From contig SFGF01000029.1 in assembly GCA_004556655.1 (NCBI GenBank), positions 13,694 through 77,693 on the forward strand: a stretch of 64,000 bases of DNA, given 5' to 3'. The notes under the pieces were generated by a model. It made no database searches, was not told where the DNA came from, and was given only the letters and a program-made list of their open reading frames with translations. Below, in pieces: positions 53,324 through 62,431 of the stretch (positions within the stretch are counted from its first letter, which is position 1; every line of letters begins with the position of its first letter). This stretch comes from Lachnospiraceae bacterium. GTDB lineage: Bacteria > Bacillota > Clostridia > Lachnospirales > Lachnospiraceae. The position numbers and the translations under genes are program-made.

Positions 53324-54109
53324 ATGACAGTGGATCAGGTATTTGTGATAAGAAAACTTCAGAATCTGGAAGAAATGTACGTAGTATATTCCGCAGTGAC
53401 AAGGATGCCGTTTGCAACCTGCGATGAAGAAACATTTAATGATCAGGTATGGATTTTCACGGATCAGGATAAAGTTCAGGAATTTGCGAAAAGCTATACA
53501 GAAAAGAAGATGCCTTTGATAGGGGTGAAAGTGAAGAAAACAGAAGCACCGATGTTTTACATGAATCTGTTTGCTATGGGAATCAATGAAATTGTATTTC
53601 AGGATGGAGAGATGCGTTATCATCTTGAACTGACAAAGGTGGTAAGAATACCGGATTATGAGAAACTGCCGGAAAAACAGAGACCGATTCTGAATCCGCA
53701 GCTGATGCTTTCTTCCATCTATTTCCTGCAGGAGCTTCGTAAGCCTGGGGTACAGCCGGATAAAGAAGCGCTGAAAGAACTTGAAGAAGAGATGTCTGTG
53801 AATCTGGTAAAATCCAAGTATCTGATGCCTGTAGATGTACAAAAGAATGAAAAGGGACAGGAGAATATTCGTCTCCTCTATGTACAGAATAAGCAGGGAG
53901 AGCGATTCCAGCCGATTTTCTCAGATACAGGTGAACTGATGAAGCATTATAAAAATAAAGAGCAGAAGCATCGTCTCATTCAGATTGCATTTGAACAGCT
54001 GCCGGCGCACATGATCAAGGATGTACAGGGATATGTACTGAATCCGGAGGGAATCAACTTGATTCTCAAAAAAGAACAGATAGAGACATTATTAAAATAT
54101 TATAAATGA
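53324..54109 (+). CDS. SseB-like family protein
   Basis: A 261-residue cytosolic protein with features of the SseB family: an N-terminal domain (MYVVYSAVTRMPFA, VWIFTDQDKVQEFAKSY) and a C-terminal domain (LYVQNKQGERFQPIFSDTGELMKHY, then VLNPEGINLILKKEQIETLLKYY). In enterobacteria the family includes a secretion chaperone, but in Firmicutes its role is unknown and the name should not be read as function. ATG 53324 has only a moderate site (AGTAGGGAAG). It is bracketed by the 20-base direct repeats and by hairpins on both sides. Confidence 0.75.
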   Translation: MTVDQVFVIRKLQNLEEMYVVYSAVTRMPFATCDEETFNDQVWIFTDQDKVQEFAKSYTEKKMPLIGVKVKKTEAPMFYMNLFAMGINEIVFQDGEMRYHLELTKVVRIPDYEKLPEKQRPILNPQLMLSSIYFLQELRKPGVQPDKEALKELEEEMSVNLVKSKYLMPVDVQKNEKGQENIRLLYVQNKQGERFQPIFSDTGELMKHYKNKEQKHRLIQIAFEQLPAHMIKDVQGYVLNPEGINLILKKEQIETLLKYYK

Positions 54110-54112
54110 CAA

Positions 54113-54132
54113 CCCATTTGTCGGGTAACTCA
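54113..54132 (+). repeat. 20-base direct repeat, right copy
   Basis: CCCATTTGTCGGGTAACTCA, 19 of 20 bases the same as 53141-53160. It begins three bases past the SseB-like stop codon. Confidence 0.7.
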
Positions 54133-54135
54133 GAA

Positions 54136-54164
54136 AAGAGCGGGATACAGGCAGTACCCGCTCT
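54136..54164 (+). terminator. Hairpin after SseB-like gene
   Basis: AGAGCGGG pairs with CCCGCTCT. The T run is weak, so it may be a partial terminator. Confidence 0.5.
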
Positions 54165-54197
54165 GCATATTAGATAAAAAGAAACGGAGGTCATTTT

Positions 54198-57119
54198 TTG
54201 AAAATAACAGATTGTAAAGCTTATGAGCTGCTGCAACATCAGCAGATTGAAGACATTCATACAGAAGGATTTTTACTGAGGCATAAAAAAAGTGGTGCCC
54301 GGGTGATGCTTTTGAAAAATGAGGACGAAAATAAAGTGTTTAATATTGCATTCCGGACTCCTCCTTCAGACAGCACCGGAGTGGCCCATATTCTGGAACA
54401 CAGTGTTTTGTGCGGTTCCCGGCAGTTTCCGCTGAAGGATCCGTTTGTGGAATTGGTAAAAGGTTCTCTGAATACCTTTTTGAATGCCATGACCTATCCG
54501 GATAAAACGATGTATCCGGTAGCAAGCTGCAATGATCAGGATTTTCAGAATTTGATGCATGTGTATCTGGATGCCGTATTTTATCCGAATATTTACGAAA
54601 AAGAAGAAATTTTCCGCCAGGAGGGATGGTGTTATCAGCTGGAATCTGTAGATGCTCCTCTCAAATACAATGGTGTTGTATATAATGAAATGAAAGGTGC
54701 ATTTTCTTCCCCGGAAGAGATCCTGGATCGTGAGATTTTCAATGTATTGTTCCCGGATACTCCATATGGTGTGGAGTCCGGCGGAGATCCGAAAAAAATA
54801 CCGGATCTGACATATGAGAATTTTCTGGCATTTCACAGCAGATATTATCATCCATCCAACAGTTACATCTATTTATATGGAAATATGGATATGGCTGAGA
54901 AACTGGAATGGATGGACAGGGAATATCTGAGTAAGTTCGACAGGATTTCCGTGGAATCGGAGATACCGCTGCAGAAGCCTTTTGTCAAACCGGTGGAACA
55001 TGTGATTGAATATCCGGTTTCAGAAAATGGTTCGGAGGATGAGGCTACGTATTTGTCCTGCAGTATGGTAACCGGTAATGGTCTGGATGTGGAGCTGTGT
55101 ACAGCCTTTGAAGTTCTGGATTATGTTCTTTTGTCTGCACCGGGTGCCCCGCTTCGTCAGGCTCTGCTGGATGCGGGAATTGGAAAAGATGTGGATGGAG
55201 GCTACAGCGATGGAATTTATCAGCCGTTTTTCTCTGTTATAGCTAAAAATGCAGAAAAGGAAGAGAAAGAAGAGTTTCTTCGTATCATAAAAGAAACATT
55301 AGAAAAAATTGTCCGTGAAGGGATAGATCCAAAAGCGATCGCAGCCGGAATCAATTATCTGGAATTCAGATTCAGAGAGGCAGATTATTCTTCTTTCCCA
55401 AAGGGACTTATGTATGGAATCGATGTTTTCGACAGCTGGCTCTACGATGATGAGAAACCTTTCATTCATCTGGAACGTCTGGGCGTGTTTGAGTCATTGA
55501 AGGAAAAAGCAGGACAGGGATATTTTGAAGAACTGATTCAGAAATATCTGCTGAACAATCCACACACAGCGGTGGTGATTGGCATTCCGAAAAAGGGTCT
55601 GGCTTCCAAAGAAGAAAAGGGACTGGAAGAAAAGCTTGCTGCATATAAAAAGACTTTGACAAATCAGCAGCTGGAGGAAATGGTTAAAAAGACAAAGGCA
55701 CTGAAGGATTTTCAGGAAAGTGAGGATTCTGATGAGGCGAAAGCCAGAATCCCCATGCTGAAACGCACAGATATCAAAAAAGAGACTGTGGAAATTCATA
55801 ATACTCCTCACAAGGTCGATGGGACAACGGTATTGCAGCATGATGTGGATACCAATGGGATCAGTTATCTGACATTATTATTTGATACAAGTAAAGTTCC
55901 GGATGAACTGATCTCCTATATGGGAATTTTAAAAGCAGTACTCGGCTATGTGGATACAGCTCATTATACGTATGGAGAACTGTTTCATGAAATCAATGCT
56001 GAAAGCGGCGGAATCAACTGCGGTCTGCAAGTGTTTAATCATAAAGAGAACAATGAGGACTGTAGGAGAATGTTTGGCGTGAGAGCCAAGTATCTTACAC
56101 CGAAAGAGGATTTCGTGTTTGATATGATCCGAGAGATCCTGTTTACTTCTGATTTTGACGACGATAAGAGATTGTATGAGATTCTTGCACATCAGAAAGC
56201 AAGGCTTGAATCTTCCCTGGGAGAAGCCGGACATTCTACCGCAGTGATGCGTGCGACTTCTTATTATTCTCCGGCTTCTGCTTTTCAGGACAGAATCAGT
56301 GGAATTACTTATTTCCGTCTGTTGGAGGAACTGGAGCAGAATTTCGAAGAAAAGAAAGAAGTTCTGAAAAAGAATCTCAAAGAATTGATGCATATGATCT
56401 TCCGGAAGGAAAATCTGTTTGTGAGTGTGACTGTGGATCAGGATGGTTATCAGGGACTGGAAGCACAGATCGCCCGACTTTTACCGCTTCTTTACAGTGA
56501 TCCGGTAAGAACAGGTTCGATCCGATATGATTTTGGACAGAAAAATGAAGGCTTCTACACTGCAGGGCAGGTTCAGTATGTGGCGGAAAGCGGGAATTTC
56601 AAAAAAGCCGGATTTGCATATACAGGAGCTTTGAGGATATTGAAAGTGATTCTGAGCTATGATTATCTCTGGATGAATCTTCGTGTAAAGGGCGGTGCAT
56701 ATGGCTGTATGAGCAATTTCAGAAGAACAGGGGACAGTTTCCTTGTATCTTACCGGGATCCACATCTGAAAAATACGTTGGAGGTATTTCAGGGGACACC
56801 GGAGTATCTGCGGAATTTTGAAGCAGATGAACGAGAGATGACAAAGTATATTATTGGTACCATCAGTGAACTGGATGTACCTATGAATCCTTCCGCACAG
56901 GGAGCACTTGCACTGAATGCATGGTTTGCGGGTCTTGATCGAGAAGATCTTCAAAAAGAAAGAGACGAAATCCTGAATGCACAGCCGGAAGATATCCGTG
57001 CACTGGCAGATTTGATCCAGGCTGTTCTGGAACAGGAAAATATCTGTGTGGTGGGAAGTGAATCTGCAATTGACAAAAATAAGAATATTTTGAAACATAT
57101 AGAACCGTTGGTGCATTAA
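54198..57119 (+). CDS. M16C-family zinc metallopeptidase (PreP-like)
   Basis: A 973-residue peptidase of the M16C family (pitrilysin/presequence protease type), normal in length. The inverted zinc motif is HILEH in GVAHILEHSVLCGSRQFPLKDPFVEL, with the distal Glu ligand in VVYNEMKGAFSSPEE. The C-terminal half has the usual inactive second domain (VKGGAYGCMSNFRRTGDSFLVSYRDPHL). It degrades peptides inside the cell; bacterial forms are intracellular, and I see no signal peptide. The start is TTG 54198, 7 bases after GGAGG. Era and RecO genes follow in the same direction, so it probably heads that run. Confidence 0.93.
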   Translation: MKITDCKAYELLQHQQIEDIHTEGFLLRHKKSGARVMLLKNEDENKVFNIAFRTPPSDSTGVAHILEHSVLCGSRQFPLKDPFVELVKGSLNTFLNAMTYPDKTMYPVASCNDQDFQNLMHVYLDAVFYPNIYEKEEIFRQEGWCYQLESVDAPLKYNGVVYNEMKGAFSSPEEILDREIFNVLFPDTPYGVESGGDPKKIPDLTYENFLAFHSRYYHPSNSYIYLYGNMDMAEKLEWMDREYLSKFDRISVESEIPLQKPFVKPVEHVIEYPVSENGSEDEATYLSCSMVTGNGLDVELCTAFEVLDYVLLSAPGAPLRQALLDAGIGKDVDGGYSDGIYQPFFSVIAKNAEKEEKEEFLRIIKETLEKIVREGIDPKAIAAGINYLEFRFREADYSSFPKGLMYGIDVFDSWLYDDEKPFIHLERLGVFESLKEKAGQGYFEELIQKYLLNNPHTAVVIGIPKKGLASKEEKGLEEKLAAYKKTLTNQQLEEMVKKTKALKDFQESEDSDEAKARIPMLKRTDIKKETVEIHNTPHKVDGTTVLQHDVDTNGISYLTLLFDTSKVPDELISYMGILKAVLGYVDTAHYTYGELFHEINAESGGINCGLQVFNHKENNEDCRRMFGVRAKYLTPKEDFVFDMIREILFTSDFDDDKRLYEILAHQKARLESSLGEAGHSTAVMRATSYYSPASAFQDRISGITYFRLLEELEQNFEEKKEVLKKNLKELMHMIFRKENLFVSVTVDQDGYQGLEAQIARLLPLLYSDPVRTGSIRYDFGQKNEGFYTAGQVQYVAESGNFKKAGFAYTGALRILKVILSYDYLWMNLRVKGGAYGCMSNFRRTGDSFLVSYRDPHLKNTLEVFQGTPEYLRNFEADEREMTKYIIGTISELDVPMNPSAQGALALNAWFAGLDREDLQKERDEILNAQPEDIRALADLIQAVLEQENICVVGSESAIDKNKNILKHIEPLVH

Positions 57120-57167
57120 ATCGGTCAGAAGGTTACAGAAAAACGCAAATGATAGGGAGAAAAGCAA

Positions 57168-58073
57168 ATGAAAGATAATTTTAAATCGGGTTTTGTGGCG
57201 ATTATCGGACGACCGAATGTGGGAAAATCTACATTAATGAATCATTTGATCGGACAGAAAATTGCAATCACTTCCAAAAAGCCCCAGACGACCCGAAACA
57301 GAATCCAGACGGTATACACCTGTGAGGACGGGCAGATCGTATTTTTGGATACACCGGGAATTCATAAAGCGAAAAATAAACTGGGAGAGTATATGGTCAA
57401 TGTAGCAGAACAGACGCTGCGGGATGTAGATGTCGTTTTGTGGCTGGTAGAACCTACCACCTTCATTGGAGCAGGGGAAAAGCATATAGCCGAACAGTTG
57501 GAAAAGATAAATATTCCTGTAATCCTCGTCATCAATAAGGTCGATACCATTAAAAAAGAAGAAGTACTGCAGGTGATTGACACATACCGCAAGCTATATG
57601 ATTTTGCGGAAATTATACCGGCTTCTGCTTTGCGGGGACAGAATACAGATGATATCATCCAGTCACTGTTTAAATATATGACGTATGGTCCTATGTTTTA
57701 CGATGAAGATACCGTGACGGATCAACCGCAGCGTCAGATCGTTGCAGAAGTGATACGGGAAAAAGCACTGCATGCACTGGATGAGGAAATTCCTCACGGA
57801 ATTGCTGTGACCATCGAGAAAATGAGAGAAAGAAAAGGACAGAATATTGTTGATATTGAGGCAACGATTATCTGCGAAAAGGATTCTCACAAAGGAATCA
57901 TAATCGGAAAACAGGGAAGCATGCTTAAGAAAATCGGAAGTAATGCCCGATTTGAAATTGAAAAAATGCTGGAAGAAAAGGTAAATCTGAAAATCTGGGT
58001 AAAAGTGAGAAAAGACTGGAGAGACAGTGATACTCTCATGAAAAACTTCGGATACGATAAGAAAGAGATATAA
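57168..58073 (+). CDS. era: GTPase Era
   Basis: A 301-residue ribosome-assembly GTPase. G1 is GRPNVGKST, G3 is DTPG, and G4 is NKVD. The C-terminal KH domain carries GIIIGKQGSMLKKIGSNARFEIEKM, which binds the 3' end of 16S rRNA. The length is normal. It is followed by recO after three bases, the usual pairing in Firmicutes. Confidence 0.97.
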   Translation: MKDNFKSGFVAIIGRPNVGKSTLMNHLIGQKIAITSKKPQTTRNRIQTVYTCEDGQIVFLDTPGIHKAKNKLGEYMVNVAEQTLRDVDVVLWLVEPTTFIGAGEKHIAEQLEKINIPVILVINKVDTIKKEEVLQVIDTYRKLYDFAEIIPASALRGQNTDDIIQSLFKYMTYGPMFYDEDTVTDQPQRQIVAEVIREKALHALDEEIPHGIAVTIEKMRERKGQNIVDIEATIICEKDSHKGIIIGKQGSMLKKIGSNARFEIEKMLEEKVNLKIWVKVRKDWRDSDTLMKNFGYDKKEI

Positions 58074-58076
58074 TAT

Positions 58077-58823
58077 ATGAGTGAACCCATTACAGTCACC
58101 GGAATGGTGCTGAATACAGCACCGGTGGGAGATTATGACAAGCGTATGGTACTTCTTACCAGAGAAAGAGGGAAAATTACGGTGTTTGCCAGAGGCGCGA
58201 GAAAAAGCAACAGTCCGTTTCTGGCTATAGCCAATCCCTTTGTCTTTGGAAGTTTTCAGGTATATGAGGGACGAACAGCCTATACACTGGGACAGGCAAA
58301 TATTAAAGAGTATTTTACGGAACTGGCTTCCAGACAGCCGGGAGTCTATTATGGGTTTTATTTTCTGGAAATCGCTGATTATTATGGAAGAGAAGGAAAT
58401 CGGGAGACGGATATGCTGAATCTTCTGTACATAACAATGAAGGCGCTGCTGAATGACAGGATATCTGACCGGCTGATCCGCACAATCTTTCAATTGAAAG
58501 CTATGGTGATCAACGGAGAATACCCCAATCTGTTTGAATGCGCGATCTGTGGAAATCATGAAAGTCTAACACACACATCGCAGCGGTATAGTGGATGCAT
58601 CTGTGCAAATTGTGCAAAAACAGTAAAAGATGCAAGAACAATATCTCCAACGGCTCTTTATGCGTTTCAGTTTATTATTGCGTCACCGATGGAAAAATTG
58701 TATACATTTGCATTGACGCCTGAGGCAGAGAAAGAGACGGCAGTATGGATGGATCAATACATGGATCGGAATACGGATCGTAAGTTTAAAAGTCTGGAGA
58801 TTCTGGAAATCATGAGCAGTTAA
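58077..58823 (+). CDS. recO: DNA repair protein RecO
   Basis: A 248-residue recombination mediator that works with RecR/RecF to load RecA. The N-terminal OB fold (ITVTGMVLNTAPVGDYDKRMVLLT, then KITVFARGARKS) and the C-terminal Zn knuckle (CAICGNHESLTHTSQRYSGCICANC) are both present. It starts three bases after era, and the ATG has no strong site of its own, suggesting coupling to era translation. Confidence 0.95.
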   Translation: MSEPITVTGMVLNTAPVGDYDKRMVLLTRERGKITVFARGARKSNSPFLAIANPFVFGSFQVYEGRTAYTLGQANIKEYFTELASRQPGVYYGFYFLEIADYYGREGNRETDMLNLLYITMKALLNDRISDRLIRTIFQLKAMVINGEYPNLFECAICGNHESLTHTSQRYSGCICANCAKTVKDARTISPTALYAFQFIIASPMEKLYTFALTPEAEKETAVWMDQYMDRNTDRKFKSLEILEIMSS

Positions 58824-58884
58824 AAGTGAAAAATAATAGGGTTGAAAAACCTGTATTCAGAATGTATAATGTGAAGGAGTGCTT

Positions 58885-59508
58885 ATGAAAAGACGCAGTG
58901 CAGCCATGCTTCTGGTGATTCTTTTTTGTTTAACAGGATGCGGTGGGATTGATGGAGCAAAAGAATCCACTGTGACAGTAAATAAGGAAGGGGTTGTGAC
59001 AGAGGCGCTGATCGAGGAATTTTTATCAGAAAATTATGATGCAGAAGAACTGGAGGCAAGTATAAAAGAACTTGCGGATACCTATAACGAAGAGTTTGGC
59101 AAAGAAGCTGTGAAAATCATGAAGATTCAAGTGAAAGAAGGAGTGGCAACTGCCTTGCTTCAGTACGAATCGGATGATGTTTACAGAGAATTCAATCAGG
59201 TGGATTTTTTTGCGGGTACCGTAGGGCAGGCAAAAGAAGAAGGTTATACATTTGCCGGGACATTTCAGGATGTTGAGGGAAAGGAAATTGCTTCTGGGAC
59301 AGTTCTTGACAGCTGTACAGATCAGCAGGTGATCATCATCAGGGAGCCGCTTAATGTTCAGGTTCCGGGGAAGATTTTGTATGTAAGTAATAATATGAAG
59401 ATCCTGAATAACAAACAGGCAAAACTGGAGCAGGATGTTGATGTTATATATGAAAATACACAGGTGACCACAGAGGCTTTTGGCTATGTGATATACAGTG
59501 CCAAATGA
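58885..59508 (+). CDS. Small lipoprotein of unknown function
   Basis: A 207-residue exported lipoprotein. Its signal peptide ends in the lipobox LFCLTGCGG (Cys about 19). The mature part is acidic with Glu/Lys-rich helices (ALIEEFLSENYDAEELEASIKELADTYNEEFG) and a beta-rich end (VPGKILYVSNNMKILNNK). I do not recognise a family. ATG 58885 is preferred over GTG 58879, which overlaps its AAGGAG. It lies between recO and glyS in the same direction; no function can be given. Confidence 0.8.
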   Translation: MKRRSAAMLLVILFCLTGCGGIDGAKESTVTVNKEGVVTEALIEEFLSENYDAEELEASIKELADTYNEEFGKEAVKIMKIQVKEGVATALLQYESDDVYREFNQVDFFAGTVGQAKEEGYTFAGTFQDVEGKEIASGTVLDSCTDQQVIIIREPLNVQVPGKILYVSNNMKILNNKQAKLEQDVDVIYENTQVTTEAFGYVIYSAK

Positions 59509-59542
59509 GGTATTAATACTTTTAGAATAAAGGAGATCAATT

Positions 59543-60937
59543 ATGGAAAAAACAATGGAAAAGATTATCGCACTGGCAAAATCCAGAGGTTTTGTATATC
59601 CGGGATCCGAAATTTACGGTGGCCTGGCTAATACATGGGATTACGGTAATCTTGGTGTAGAACTGAAAAACAATGTAAAAAAAGCATGGTGGAAAAAATT
59701 TATTCAGGAAAATCCATACAATGTGGGAGTTGACTGTGCAATCCTGATGAATCCGCAGACATGGGTAGCTTCCGGTCATCTGGGAAGTTTTTCTGATCCT
59801 CTGATGGACTGTAAAGAATGCCATGAGCGTTTTCGTGCGGACAAGGTAATCGAAGACTTCTGTGCGGAAAAGGGAATCGTTCTGGAAGAGAGTGTTGATG
59901 CATGGAGCCAGGAAAAGATGAAAGATTTCATTGAAGAGCATCAGATTCCATGTCCTACTTGCGGTAAGCATAATTTTACAGATATCCGTCAGTTCAACCT
60001 GATGTTCAAGACATTCCAGGGAGTTACTGAGGATGCTAAAAATACAGTATATCTGAGACCTGAAACTGCTCAGGGTATTTTTGTTAACTTTAAAAATGTC
60101 CAGAGAACATCCAGAAAGAAACTGCCTTTCGGTATCGGACAGATCGGTAAATCTTTCCGTAATGAGATTACACCGGGTAACTTCACATTCCGTACCAGAG
60201 AATTTGAGCAGATGGAGCTGGAGTTCTTCTGTAAACCTGATACAGATTTGGAATGGTTCGCATACTGGAAACAGTTCTGCCTGAACTGGCTGCATGAACT
60301 GGGACTGAAAGATGAGGAAGTACGTTACCGTGATCATGAGAAAGAAGAACTTTCTTTCTACAGCAAAGCTACTACAGACGTGGAATTCCTGTTCCCATTT
60401 GGCTGGGGTGAGCTCTGGGGAATTGCAGACCGTACCGATTACGACCTGACACAGCATCAGAATGTATCCGGCCAGGATCTGACATACTTTGACGATGAGA
60501 CAAAGGAAAAATATATTCCGTATGTTATTGAGCCATCACTGGGAGCTGACCGTATGGTACTTGCTTTCCTGTGCAGCGCTTACGATGAAGAAGTTCTGGA
60601 TGCAGAGAGAAATGATGTACGTACCGTTCTTCATTTCCATCCGGCTCTGGCGCCTGTAAAAGTAGGTGTACTGCCACTGTCAAAGAAGCTGAACGAAGGT
60701 GCTGAGAAAGTATTTGCGATGTTGTCTAAAAACTGGAACTGCGAATTTGATGACAGAGGTAATATCGGTAAGAGATATCGTCGTCAGGATGAGATTGGAA
60801 CTCCGTACTGTGTAACCTACGATTTCGATTCCGAGAACGATGGTGCAGTAACCGTACGTGATCGCGATACAATGAAACAGGAAAGAATTAAAATCGAAGA
60901 GCTGGAAGCATATCTGGCTGAGAAACTTGCATTTTAA
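59543..60937 (+). CDS. glyQS: Glycyl-tRNA synthetase (alpha2 type)
   Basis: A 464-residue class II synthetase of the homodimeric type, which charges tRNA-Gly. Motif 2 is seen in [35 protein letters not shown], motif 3 in [15 protein letters not shown], with [15 protein letters not shown] in between. The C-terminal anticodon-binding domain follows ([18 protein letters not shown]). AAGGAG precedes ATG 59543, and the 34-base gap upstream is too short for a T-box leader, which many Firmicute glyS genes have. Confidence 0.97.
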   Translation: MEKTMEKIIALAKSRGFVYPGSEIYGGLANTWDYGNLGVELKNNVKKAWWKKFIQENPYNVGVDCAILMNPQTWVASGHLGSFSDPLMDCKECHERFRADKVIEDFCAEKGIVLEESVDAWSQEKMKDFIEEHQIPCPTCGKHNFTDIRQFNLMFKTFQGVTEDAKNTVYLRPETAQGIFVNFKNVQRTSRKKLPFGIGQIGKSFRNEITPGNFTFRTREFEQMELEFFCKPDTDLEWFAYWKQFCLNWLHELGLKDEEVRYRDHEKEELSFYSKATTDVEFLFPFGWGELWGIADRTDYDLTQHQNVSGQDLTYFDDETKEKYIPYVIEPSLGADRMVLAFLCSAYDEEVLDAERNDVRTVLHFHPALAPVKVGVLPLSKKLNEGAEKVFAMLSKNWNCEFDDRGNIGKRYRRQDEIGTPYCVTYDFDSENDGAVTVRDRDTMKQERIKIEELEAYLAEKLAF

Positions 60938-60979
60938 GAAGATTACATTTTAATTCGTATATGACATAAAAAGTTGTGA

Positions 60980-61062
60980 GGCAGATAATATGATATCCTG
61001 CATATTCAATGTCAGGTCGCTTCCCCAATGACATTGATATGCAGGATATCATATTATCTGCC
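60980..61062 (-). repeat. Variable-arm hairpin element, copy 2 (conserved loop)
   Basis: A 34-35 bp near-perfect stem (60980-61014 with 61029-61062, one bulged T) around a 14-base loop. On the minus strand the loop reads TTGGGGAAGCGACC, closed by CA/TG. This is the same TTGGG...CGACC core as in the element at 22835 and the ends of the one at 61143, but the arms are unrelated. It lies 42 bases past the glyS stop in the 423-base convergent gap between glyS and the DUF6062-like gene. Confidence 0.85.
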
Positions 61063-61142
61063 ACTGTACTTTACTGGCAATACGAGATTAAAAACGCTCA
61101 TAACCATTTGTGGTAAGTTACAGACTATGTCTTCCGGCATCG

Positions 61143-61353
61143 TTTTGTATCGTGAGCGATAGATTTGAACAAAGACAATGATCCGTTTCAGAAACATTGG
61201 GACAAGCGAGCCTGAATATCCACTGCTTATGGAGACTTAGGCGCGACGGCTTTCCGGAGCGTCTTAGTCGAAGTTAGCAGTTAGATGAAGGGGAGCGACC
61301 TGTTTCTGAAACGGATCACTGTCTTTGTTCTATCAATACCTCACGATACAAAA
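61143..61353 (+). repeat. Variable-arm hairpin element, copy 3 (long form)
   Basis: Long inverted repeat: 14 of 14 outer bases (61143-61156 with 61340-61353), then 29 of 30 (61167-61196 with 61301-61330). The space inside begins TTGGG (61197) and ends CGACC (61300), closed by CA/TG like the short copies, but holds 104 bases in all. These fold again: ACTGCT with AGCAGT, and GACTTAGGCGC with GCGTCTTAGTC (one mismatch, one G-T pair) around a GGCTTTCCGG-rich loop. It fills most of the space between the hairpin at 60980 and the end of the gene at 61361. Confidence 0.85.
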
Positions 61354-61360
61354 AGAACAA

Positions 61361-62134
61361 TCAGTAATCAATTTTGAAGACGGGATCTGCCGGGTATCCT
61401 CCGCCTAATTTCTGCATGGCCCGCTGTACGCTGTCCCGGGAGTTGCCCCAGTCTTTATCCCGATTCATATAATCCTGCTTATCGCAGAACCAGGTTACTT
61501 CTTCCTCTACCCGTTTCATATTTTTTTCCATGAGTTCAAAAAGGACAGGGAAAAACTCAGCTTTCTGTTTATCATTCAGTTTTTTCTCCCCAACTTCTAC
61601 CAGATCTTTAAAGTGAGGAAGGCAAAATCCCTTACTGCTCTTAAAAAGTTCTACAAATTCAGGGCTGTTCTTGTACATATAAAAGAAAGTATCCAGATAA
61701 CGCTCGTAGTTAGAATGAAAATGGTCGCATACATAGCAGCTATGTTCTTTTTGGCTGATCCATTGACCGATAGAAGTCTCAGGGGCATCCGGATTGAGTT
61801 CCGTTTTTTTCATTCGCCCCATAAAAGTAGATTTGCCGCTGGTGAAAGCTTTCATCTGTTCTGTCATTTCCTGATTCAGCTTTTTCATATGAGTACTGAG
61901 GATCAAACCGCTTCCCAGCCTGTTCCCATAGTCGTACATCATTTTGTAATGATGGCGGCAAAAGCCGATTTTATCGGTTTCCATACGGATATCATCTTCC
62001 ATGTAAGAAGCTCCGCTTCCCAGGATAAATTCCAGAGCGTGTTGCTCGGCTTCCCGTTCCAGATAACAGAAAGGACATTCGTCATCAGCTTTAAAAGCAT
62101 CATTAAGGGGAATTGTATAAATAGTTTCTTTCAT
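61361..62134 (-). CDS. Cys/His-rich protein of unknown function (DUF6062-like)
   Basis: A 257-residue cytosolic protein with a two-fold repeated metal-site pattern: ECPFCYLE with GFCRHHY in the N-terminal third, and SCYVCDHF with GFCLPHF in the middle. Each half has CxxC plus C.xH, as in zinc-binding folds. The rest is helical with charged residues. It resembles DUF6062 proteins in gut Clostridia (from memory, moderate confidence); no function is known to me. It is read towards glyS and ends beside the long hairpin at 61143. Confidence 0.8.
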   Translation of the reverse strand: MKETIYTIPLNDAFKADDECPFCYLEREAEQHALEFILGSGASYMEDDIRMETDKIGFCRHHYKMMYDYGNRLGSGLILSTHMKKLNQEMTEQMKAFTSGKSTFMGRMKKTELNPDAPETSIGQWISQKEHSCYVCDHFHSNYERYLDTFFYMYKNSPEFVELFKSSKGFCLPHFKDLVEVGEKKLNDKQKAEFFPVLFELMEKNMKRVEEEVTWFCDKQDYMNRDKDWGNSRDSVQRAMQKLGGGYPADPVFKIDY

Positions 62135-62346
62135 GTGGTAACCTCGCTTAATTTTGTGGCAATAATCCCTATATCGGTATTATCGTCTGAAATACTTTGT
62201 GTCTGTTACAAAAAGCATACTCTGTTTTGCAAAAAACGTCAATAAAAATGACAAAAAGAAAAAGTCAAAATACGAATGAATTGTACGAGAAAATAGAAAA
62301 AAATAAAAAATTCAGACAAATCATGGTCATAAAATACAAAAAAATA

Positions 62347-62375
62347 TTGCAAAAATATAGGAAAGTTGTTATAAT
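62347..62375 (+). promoter_or_regulatory. Promoter for phosphofructokinase
   Basis: TTGCAA at 62347-62352, a 17-base spacer and a perfect TATAAT at 62370-62375, 57 bases ahead of the start. The divergent upstream gene starts at 62134; the rest of this 297-base gap is A-rich and shows nothing else. Confidence 0.7.
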
Positions 62376-62431
62376 GGCGATTAGCTTGAAAATGTATGAC
62401 GGAATTATATTATCAAGGAGGAGAAAAAATT

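Noticed and set aside
59509..59542. T-box riboswitch for the glycyl-tRNA synthetase gene
   Set aside because: The gap to the preceding gene is only 34 bases, too short for a T-box.
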